A stretch of DNA of 14,775 nucleotides from an uncultured Solimonas sp. (lineage in GTDB: Bacteria > Pseudomonadota > Gammaproteobacteria > Nevskiales > Nevskiaceae). Shown in pieces: positions 1-6,900 of this stretch. Positions within the stretch are counted from its first letter, which is position 1. Each line of letters opens with the position of its first letter. The stretch covers positions 1-14,775 of the forward strand of contig CAMLDZ010000068.1 in assembly GCA_946478985.1 (NCBI GenBank). The letters run 5' to 3'. The notes beneath the pieces are model-generated. The model ran no database searches. It had not been told where the DNA came from and saw nothing but the letters and a program-made list of their open reading frames with translations. The translations under genes and the position numbers were made by a program.

Positions 1-2
1 AA

Positions 3-710
3 GAGCCGATCGCCTTGACGCTGCAGGCGCGCGCCGACGATCGCAGGATGACGCGATGGCTGGTGGCCGGACAGCTCAGCCCGCGTTTCGCGCTGCAGGC
101 AGCGGCAGCCGGCGCGCCGGCCGCTGTCGCCGGCACCGACGAAACGCGCGCCGCCTGGGCCGCGGCCTGGCAATACCTGCGCTTCGGCTTCGCGCACATC
201 CTGCCGCTGGGCGTCGATCACCTGCTGTTCGTGGTCGGCCTGTACCTGGGCACACGGCATCTGCGCACGCTGCTGCTCGGCGTCACCAGCTTCACGCTCG
301 CGCATTCGGTGACGCTGATCCTGTCGAGCTTCGGCGCGGTGCGTGTGCCGGTGGCGATCGTCGAGCCGGCGATCGCCTTGTCGATCGCCTGGATCGCTGT
401 CGAGAACCTGCTGTTCAGGGAGGCCCGGCGCTGGCGCGCCGCGATCGTCTTCGCGTTCGGCCTGCTGCACGGCCTGGGCTTCGCCGCGGCGCTGCGCGAG
501 CTGGGGCTGCCGCCGACACATTTCGTCGGCGCGCTGCTCAGCTTCAACGTCGGGGTCGAGTTCGGCCAGCTCGCCGTCATCGCGCTGGCGCTGCTGCTCA
601 CCGGAGCGTTCCGGCAGCGGCCGTGGTACCGCCAGCGCGTCGTCGTGCCGGCTTCGCTGGCGATCGCCGCAGTGGCGCTGTGGTGGACGTGGCAGCGTAT
701 CGCCGGCTGA
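3..710 (+). CDS. HupE/UreJ_2-like integral membrane protein, 5'-truncated by the window edge
   Basis: The reading frame is open to the left edge of the window, so this is the C-terminal part of a longer protein; the TTG at 15 is probably an internal Leu codon. About 45 residues of non-membrane sequence are followed by several hydrophobic segments. The first carries HILPLGVDHLLFVVGLYL, the next TSFTLAHSVTL, then LLHGLGFAAAL and SFNVGVEFGQL. These His/Asp/Glu-bearing helices are the signature of the HupE/UreJ_2 membrane family. Relatives of HupE and UreJ are linked to nickel or cobalt uptake, but members with an N-terminal extracytoplasmic domain, as this one probably is, have no firmly assigned substrate. 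No hydrogenase or urease genes are seen nearby. The gene converges on the SWIM-protein gene with only 22 bp between stop codons. The family call is solid; the transport role is inference. Confidence 0.85.
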   Translation, partial: EPIALTLQARADDRRMTRWLVAGQLSPRFALQAAAAGAPAAVAGTDETRAAWAAAWQYLRFGFAHILPLGVDHLLFVVGLYLGTRHLRTLLLGVTSFTLAHSVTLILSSFGAVRVPVAIVEPAIALSIAWIAVENLLFREARRWRAAIVFAFGLLHGLGFAAALRELGLPPTHFVGALLSFNVGVEFGQLAVIALALLLTGAFRQRPWYRQRVVVPASLAIAAVALWWTWQRIAG

Positions 711-732
711 AAGCGGCATCCGCGCGCCGCCG

Positions 733-2358
733 CTATAGGCCTTGCGCGGCCAACAGCTCCATCAGCTTGCGGCGCGCGCGGTATTGCACCCGGATGTGGG
801 AAAGCCATGCGCTCAAATCGTCGCCGGGTGCCAGCCTGTGAGCGGCGGCGATCAGCTCCGTCAGCCGTGCGTAGTCGCGCGCACTGGCCGAAGGCAGCCA
901 GAAATTCACCGCGCGTCGCAGCAGGCCGGCCGCCTCGGCTGGATGGCTGCGCTCGATGTGTCGTGCCAGCTCCAGCAGGCACTCGGCTTGCACCGCTGCC
1001 TGCAAGGCCAGTTCGAGCGCTGCCTCGGCATCGCCGTCGGCCAGCAGTAGCGCCACGCACAGGCTCGCGTCGGACCGTCCGTCAGCCGTGCGCGGCTCTC
1101 GGCTGCGCAGATGCTCCAGGGCGCGCTGCCGCAAGGCCGGCCAGTCCGCGCCGGTGGTGCCTTTCAGCCGCTGCCACGATGACTCGGCGGGACGCTCGGT
1201 GAAATCCTGCCACAGCACTTTCCTGGCCTCATCGTCGAAGCCGGCGCGTTGCAGTTCCTCTGCCAGCAACGGCCGCAAGTTGCCCCAGCGCGGATGCGCC
1301 CTGACGCCGCGCTCGGCCCACTGCAGCGCCTCGCGGTCGCGGCCGAACTCGCGGCACGCGAGCACCAGTTTTTCATAGGCGAGCCCGGACGAAAGATCGC
1401 GGCTGAGCAGGCGCTGCAAGCTGTCGAAGTCGCTCCGCAATCGCGCCAGATGCTCCATGCGATGCACGACCGCAAAGCTTTGCGTCCAGTGCGCGTCGCC
1501 GTGATCGCTGCTGTGCGGCATCGGTAATCCGGCGAAGTCCGCTTCCACCAGACTCGCGTATTGCGCCTGTCCTTCCGTGCCGAGCGCATCCCAGTACGCA
1601 TCGAGCGCAAAGAAACCCCACTCGTCCGACTTCTGCAGCGCCAGCAGCGTGCGCGCGAAGCGCGCGCGATCCAGATGCGCCGCAGCGGCGGCGGCGTGCC
1701 GGTGCAGCGTGGCGAACTGCTCGACGCGCCCGCCGATGGCGCCGCTGGAATCGTCCGAGTTGGCGTAGACCTTCAGCAGCTTGTTCAGCGCGTCCTCGCA
1801 CAGCGCCAGGCATTGCTGCGGATCGCGCCAAAGCCAGACCTTGAGCAGCCGCAGCGGCGTGTCCAGCCGCCGCGCGTAGTCGTTGCCGCGACGCCAGTCC
1901 AGGAAGCCGGACGCCGCCAGCATCGCGCGCAGCGATTTCCGAAGCCGATGCGGATCGTCCTGCGCGGCGAGCAGCTGCAGGCGTTTGTCGATGGCCGGGT
2001 CTTCATCGGCGAACTCACGCAGCCATTGCGCGAGCCGCTCCGCCGGCTGCGCCTCGAGGAACTGCAGCAGCGTGTCGCGCGTCTGCTCCGGCGCACGCTC
2101 GCCCTCGCGCCAGGCCAGCGCGGCCGCCACCAAATGCTTGCAGAAGCCGCCGGCCGGGCAGTCGCAATCGAAGTTCCAGTTATCCTTCTTACGGCGCAGG
2201 CTCAGCCGGTACGTCTGGCTGCCCTCGGCCTTGGCATCGAAACCGTCCTCGTCCGCGCGCGACAACTGGACGCGCCCTTCACGGAAGTAGGCAAGGCCGC
2301 GTTTGAAAACCGCCTTGCCGGCCCATTCACGCAGTTGATCGTCATCGAGACCCGTCAT
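733..2358 (-). CDS. SWIM zinc-finger protein with helical repeat-like C-terminal region
   Basis: About 541 residues from the ATG at 2358. Near the N-terminus (about residues 65-75) sits CDCPAGGFCKH, a CxCx5CxH zinc-binding SWIM motif. It follows a basic beta-rich segment of the kind that precedes SWIM fingers. SWIM domains bind DNA or protein partners, but the role of these bacterial stand-alone proteins is not established. The rest is rich in Leu, Ala and Arg and looks entirely alpha-helical and TPR-like, for example EALQWAERGVRAHPRWGNL. The frame stays open upstream to 2442. Starts at 2382 (preceded by AGGGG at short spacing) and 2358 are both possible; 2358 was chosen because MTGLDDDQLREWAG begins the recognisable domain. 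The gene lies downstream of the Doc toxin on the same strand, separated by about 157 bp, and probably has its own promoter. No catalytic motif was recognised. Confidence 0.85.
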   Translation of the reverse strand: MTGLDDDQLREWAGKAVFKRGLAYFREGRVQLSRADEDGFDAKAEGSQTYRLSLRRKKDNWNFDCDCPAGGFCKHLVAAALAWREGERAPEQTRDTLLQFLEAQPAERLAQWLREFADEDPAIDKRLQLLAAQDDPHRLRKSLRAMLAASGFLDWRRGNDYARRLDTPLRLLKVWLWRDPQQCLALCEDALNKLLKVYANSDDSSGAIGGRVEQFATLHRHAAAAAAHLDRARFARTLLALQKSDEWGFFALDAYWDALGTEGQAQYASLVEADFAGLPMPHSSDHGDAHWTQSFAVVHRMEHLARLRSDFDSLQRLLSRDLSSGLAYEKLVLACREFGRDREALQWAERGVRAHPRWGNLRPLLAEELQRAGFDDEARKVLWQDFTERPAESSWQRLKGTTGADWPALRQRALEHLRSREPRTADGRSDASLCVALLLADGDAEAALELALQAAVQAECLLELARHIERSHPAEAAGLLRRAVNFWLPSASARDYARLTELIAAAHRLAPGDDLSAWLSHIRVQYRARRKLMELLAAQGL

Positions 2359-2472
2359 GGCAATCCGTTCTAAATGAAACATGCGCCCCTGCCGTGTGAG
2401 CTCTAATGGAAGTGCAACGGCTGCGGATGCACATGCAGCCACCCTATCAGCACACCTGCGGCTTGTGCCCGT

Positions 2473-2490
2473 AAGCCCTGCCAGGGCCTT
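2473..2490. terminator. Weak hairpin after the toxin gene
   Basis: An imperfect inverted repeat (CCCTG against CAGGG, with flanking AAG/CTT and one bulged base) lies in the 157-bp gap between the toxin stop and the SWIM gene start. It could attenuate read-through from the toxin-antitoxin operon. It lacks a clear U-tract and has almost no loop, so support is weak. The remainder of the gap must hold the SWIM-gene promoter, but I see no convincing -35/-10 pair. Confidence 0.2.
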
Positions 2491-2515
2491 GCGCCGAAAG
2501 ACGCACGACGGGCCG

Positions 2516-2986
2516 TCAGCGCTGGCGCGACGTGCGTTCCTTCAGACCTTTCGCGGCGGCGCGGTAGCGCGGCTTGAGTTTCTGCAGGCCGGCTTTGTCG
2601 ATGTCGACTTGCAGGTGTGCGCGCAGCCAGTCGGCAAATTCGGTTTCGCCGACTTCGCCGTCGGCAAGGCCGAGAATCATCGGAAACAGCTCGGCGTCGC
2701 TGGCTTCCAGACGGGCACCGTTCAGTTCGATGAAGGTTTCGCAGCTGACGATCGCGCTGCGCTTGTTGCCATCGACGAATGCGTGATTTTTGGCGATCCC
2801 GTGCGCGAGGCTGGCGGCCAGAGCGGCGAGGTCGGGCTGCGGATCGCCATGGGCATACAGCTGTTGCGGTCGTGCCAGCGCCGATTCGAGCAGGTGATCG
2901 TCGCGCACGTCCGCTAAACCGCCGTGTTCGGCGATTTGCCGGTCATGCAGCGTCAGCACCAGCGCTTTCTCGATCCAGGTGATCAT
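2516..2986 (-). CDS. doc: Death-on-curing (Doc/Fic) family toxin
   Basis: 156 residues. The catalytic loop HAFVDGNKR (residues 68-76) is the Fic/Doc signature HxFxDxNKR, with His68, Asp72, Asn74, Lys75 and Arg76 all present, so the enzyme looks intact. Doc of phage P1 phosphorylates and inactivates EF-Tu, halting translation; the same reaction is inferred here. The N-terminal helices, including DVRDDHLLESALARPQQLY, match the Doc fold. P1 Doc is about 126 residues, so the basic tail from about residue 130 (LQKLKPRYRAAAKGLKERT) is an extension. The gene follows the antitoxin stop by 8 bp, with no strong ribosome site of its own, which implies translational coupling. The partner is an AbrB/MazE-type protein rather than Phd. 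I am confident of the family; the target and whether the pair is active are inferred. Confidence 0.92.
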   Translation of the reverse strand: MITWIEKALVLTLHDRQIAEHGGLADVRDDHLLESALARPQQLYAHGDPQPDLAALAASLAHGIAKNHAFVDGNKRSAIVSCETFIELNGARLEASDAELFPMILGLADGEVGETEFADWLRAHLQVDIDKAGLQKLKPRYRAAAKGLKERTSRQR

Positions 2987-2994
2987 GGCAAGGC

Positions 2995-3219
2995 TCAGCT
3001 ATCGGCGAGCTTGCGCAGCAGGTTGCGGCGCTTGCGCATCACCCGCTCCGCCACCTCCATCTGCGCGGCGAGCGCCGGGTCATGCGGCATCAGCTTGATG
3101 CCGTCCGGCGTTTCGGCGACGTACAGCGAATCACCCTTCTCGACGCGCAGTCGCGCCAGCAGTTCCTTGGGCAGCAGCACGCCGGCCGAGTTGCCGACGG
3201 CGATGATCTTCAGCTGCAT
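2995..3219 (-). CDS. AbrB/MazE/SpoVT-type antitoxin
   Basis: 74 residues. The N-terminal half carries the swapped-hairpin beta-barrel signature of AbrB/MazE DNA-binding domains, GNSAGVLLPKELLARL (residues 9-24). The C-terminal half is a charged helix (AAQMEVAERVMRKRRNLLRKL) that would wrap the toxin. Antitoxins of this class bind and neutralise the toxin and repress their own operon. The start is supported by a GGAG ribosome site (complement of 3227-3230) 7 nt upstream. A perfect inverted repeat lies 15-40 bp upstream of the start codon, where an autorepressor would bind. The gene is first in a two-gene operon with the Doc toxin, with an 8-bp gap between them. Confidence 0.93.
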   Translation of the reverse strand: MQLKIIAVGNSAGVLLPKELLARLRVEKGDSLYVAETPDGIKLMPHDPALAAQMEVAERVMRKRRNLLRKLADS

Positions 3220-3233
3220 GGCGGTACTCCGAT

Positions 3234-3259
3234 GACGTTATAACAATCAGTATAACGTC
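3234..3259. promoter_or_regulatory. Palindromic operator/promoter of the toxin-antitoxin operon
   Basis: A perfect 9-bp inverted repeat, GACGTTATA and TATAACGTC, is separated by an 8-bp AT-rich spacer. It stands out as an AT-rich island in very GC-rich DNA, immediately upstream of the antitoxin start. The arms contain TATAAC and TATACT on the minus strand, either of which could serve as a -10 box, so a bound repressor would block RNA polymerase. I see no clear -35. The assignment as the AbrB-family operator is inference from position and symmetry. Confidence 0.75.
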
Positions 3260-3275
3260 GTGCCGGGCCGCGGGA

Positions 3276-3959
3276 TCAAGCGCCGCCGGCACCCGCTTGC
3301 AGGGGCAGCGTCAGCAGCGTCTGCAGCGGCCCGCCGATGGTCCGCGCGGCGTAGCTGCAGAAATGCAGCGCCTTGACGCGCAGCGGCAGCGGCGGCATCG
3401 CTGCCAGTCGCCGCAGCCGTGCCCGCACGGCCCGCTTGTCGAACGCCGCGCGGTACAGGCCCAGCGTCAGGTGTGGCACGTAAGGCGCAAAGCGCGGCTC
3501 CAGTGCGTGCCTGCCGAGGAGGGCGCGCAGCGGCAGTAGTGCCTGCTGTGGATCGCCGACCTTGAGGAAGGCTGCCGAATCGAAGCTGTCGATGCCGCCG
3601 ATCTGCAGGTCGAACGGTGCCGGCGGCTGTGCCAGCAGTGTGGCCTGCTGCTGCCGCAGCGCCGACAGGGTGAAGTCGTCGTCCAGCCGGGCTTGCTCGC
3701 AGAGGAAGCCGCCGACGAACAGCGTGATATGCGCCTGTCGTGCCTGCGGCGCGAACAGGTCACCGAGTTGCTCGCGCAGATACTGCAGGCGCTCGCGGAT
3801 GGCGGCGGTCTCGGCGTCGATCAGCCAGACCCCGTAATGCTCGCGGCCACGACGCCATTCCGGATAGTCACTGTCGTCAACAGCCAGCACCCGCGGTGCG
3901 GCCGAGAAGTGTTCGATCATCGCTTCAGGCGTGCTGTGCGGCGTCGCCGGGCGTGACAT
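3276..3959 (-). CDS. 2'-5' RNA ligase family protein (2H phosphoesterase)
   Basis: 227 residues. The two HxT motifs that define the 2H phosphoesterase superfamily are present: HITLFV at residues 77-82 and HLTLGLY at 163-169. The two histidines form the active site in relatives that cleave or join 2',3'-cyclic and 2'-5' phosphodiester linkages in RNA. HYGVWLID (41-48) and the FDLQIGGIDSF strand (116-126) fit the duplicated fold. The protein is cytoplasmic with no signal peptide. The start used overlaps the helicase coding end by 35 bp; an ATG at 3920 would instead leave a 4-bp gap after the helicase stop, and neither has a strong ribosome site. The tight linkage to a helicase gene suggests co-expression and perhaps a joint role in nucleic-acid end processing. 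The exact substrate cannot be read from sequence. Confidence 0.88.
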   Translation of the reverse strand: MSRPATPHSTPEAMIEHFSAAPRVLAVDDSDYPEWRRGREHYGVWLIDAETAAIRERLQYLREQLGDLFAPQARQAHITLFVGGFLCEQARLDDDFTLSALRQQQATLLAQPPAPFDLQIGGIDSFDSAAFLKVGDPQQALLPLRALLGRHALEPRFAPYVPHLTLGLYRAAFDKRAVRARLRRLAAMPPLPLRVKALHFCSYAARTIGGPLQTLLTLPLQAGAGGA

Positions 3960-6900
3960 CCGGTTCGTCCGGCGGCGGCGTGCCGCCGCCGCGACGGACC
4001 AGCCTGTTGCGCCATTCGTACTGCGTCGCCGCGTCGGCCGGCTGCAGGTACTTCAGCTCGCCGCCGATGCTGCGCGCGACCGGCACGCCGCCGCGGAACA
4101 GGATGCGGTTGCCGGGCTGCGCGGGCACGCGTTCGCCGGGCACGATCTGGCCGGTGAGGTTGAGCGGATCGCTGCCGCAGACCACCACCAGCGCGGCATC
4201 GCTATCGTCGCGGAACTTGCGCAACATCGCCGCCGCTTCCGGCAGCGCGAACTGCTCGCCCGCGAAGCCGCTGACGAAACGGCCGCCGCGGATCTCGCCG
4301 CGCGCTTCGAGCCGGCGCAGCAGGTAGAAGATCTCGCGCCACGGCGGCAGCTGCGGCTCGCGCTCGATCAGCTTGCGGAACAGCACACCGTAACGTTTCA
4401 GTAGTGCACGGACGATATAGTCGAGATCGCCACCGCTGTTGTCGCTGTCGTTCCCGCGCCGTCGCGCGGCTACGCGCGACCAGCGGCCGGCACCATCCAG
4501 ACTCTCGAACGCCGCGCGCAGGCCGCCGCGTTTGAGCCGGCGCGCCTTGATCTCGGCCGGCGCGACCAGCGCACGCAGGCCGGCGAAGCCGTCGGCCGTC
4601 ACCAGGCCATGGCTGACCAGCTCGCCGAGCGCGGTTTCCAGCTGCGAGCGCAGCAGGCCGGTGTCGTGAACCAGATCGGCGAAGAACGAGGCGCCGTGCT
4701 GGCGCAGCGCATCGAGCACGGCGCGCGCGGCGCTGGACAGCTCTGCGTCATCGGCGCTCGACGGATTCCAGAATGCCGCCCACGGCGCCAGGTGCTCGCG
4801 CGACAGCAGCACGATCGGCGTCGCGCGCACCGGCGCGCTTTTGCGTGCATCACCGCTCGGTGGTCTTTGCCAGATGATGCGGCCGCTCGCGCAGAGCTGG
4901 TCGAGCCAGTGCGGCTCGTACCAGCGCAGCCGCGCCGGCAGGATCTCCGATTCCCAGGCGGCGGCGGCGACCGGAAAGCCTTCCAGCTGCGCCAGCACGG
5001 CTTCCAGCGCGACCGGTCCTTCGCGCTGCTCGCCGCCGGCCAGGCCCTGCCAGGCGAACAGGAAACGCACCAGCGCCGCCGGCGGCACCGGCTGGATCTG
5101 CGCGCGCTTCTGATCGCGCGTGTAGCGATGAATGCGTGCCAGCCGCCGCCGCTCGCACCATTCGACGACGCCGGTCTCGCGCGCGTCCGGCGTGAACGCG
5201 CCGCGCATCACGTAGCCCTGCTGTTCGAGCGCGAGCAGCGCGACGTCCACTTCGGCGGCCGCGATGCCGAGCGGCGCGGCGAGTGCGTCGGCCTCGATCG
5301 GGCCGAGACCTTCGAGGCGGCTGCGGATCAGCTCGCGCAGCGCGATTTCGCGCTCGGTTTCCTTGCCGAGCAGCGGCGTCTCGCCTTCGATGTGCGCGTC
5401 CGGCAGCACCGCACGCAGTTCGCGCAGCCGCTCGGCAGCCACCCACAGAATTTCTCCCTCTCCCCCGCTTGCGGGGGAGAGGGTCGGGGTGAGGGGGGGC
5501 GGCGCCGGATCGACCGTCCTCCCCCTCGGTCCCTCTCCCGCAGGCGGGAGAGGGATGACGCGCGCCACGCGCCGCGCCTGCTGCAGTGCGCGCAGCATCG
5601 GCTGCCAGTCACGCGCTTCGGCTTCGCTGAGGAAGCCATGCACGAGCAGCGCATCGTGCAGCTCGTCCTCGCTGGCCGGGTCCGGCCGCAGCTCGTCATC
5701 GACGCGGGCGATCGCGTCCGGATCGAGCCGGCCCAGATCGCTCGCGCTCTGCGCGTCGTAGATGCCGCCGGCGGCGCCGCGCGTCTTCACCGCCAGCGTG
5801 CGGCGCTCCTCGGCGGCGCCGTCGTCGAGGAAGGCGTAGGGCCGCGCGTTGAGGATCGACTCGGACAGCGGCGACGGCGCGGTCAGATCGCGGCAGATGA
5901 TTTCCACGGCGCCGGACTCGATGCGCTTGAGCAGGGCGAGAAAGCCGTCGACGTCCATCAGCTCGTGCAGGCAGTCGTGCAGCGCCTGGTGCACCAGCGG
6001 ATGGTCCGGCACTTCGCGGTCGCCCGGCAGGTTGTCCTGGCAGGCCACCGCATCCGGGAACGCGTGCGTCAGCAGGTCCTCGGCGTCGGAGCGCTGGAAC
6101 TGTGGCGGCACGCGCTTGCCGTTGCGGTTGCGCGCCACCGCCAGCGCCACGCTCGCCGCCCAGCGCCAGCGCGTCGGGAACATCGGCGCCTGCAACACCG
6201 CCTGCACCAGCACCTCGTGCGCGCTGTTGGAATGCAGGAAGTGGCCGACGTCTTCGAGCGGAAAGCTGTGCGTCGGGCCCAGCGACAGCACCAGCGAGTC
6301 CTCCAGCGCCGCCGCCTGCAGCTCGAAGTTGAACTGCCGGCAGAAGCGCTTGCGCAAGCTCAGGCCCCAGGCGCGCATGATCCGCGAGCCCAGCGGCGCG
6401 TGGATCACCAGATGCGTGTCGCCGACCTCGTCGAAGAAGCGCTCGAAGACGATCTTCTCGCGCGTCGGAAGCAGCCCGAGTGCGGTCCTCGCGGCACCGA
6501 GATAGTTGGCCAGCGTCGCGGCGGCGACGCCGTCGATGCCGTACTCGGCCTTGAGCCATTCGGTCGCGGCGCTGATGCCGTCGGCCAGCACTTCGTCGGC
6601 GCGGGCGCGCAGCCGCGACACGGCGATCGACAGCTCATCGCTGCGGCCCGGCGCCTCGCCGAACCAGAACGGCATGTTCGGTGGCTGGCCACGCGCGTCC
6701 TCGACGATCACGCGGCCGGTCTCGACCTTGAGAATCCGGTACGAGGTGTTGCCGAGCTGGACGATGTCGCCGGGCAGCGACTCGAACGCGAAGTCCTCGT
6801 TGAGCGTGCCGATGCGCAGGCCTTCCGGTGCCAGCTCGACCTCGTAATCGAACTGGTCGGGAATCACGCCGGCATTGGTGACGGTGGTCAGCTTGGCGCC

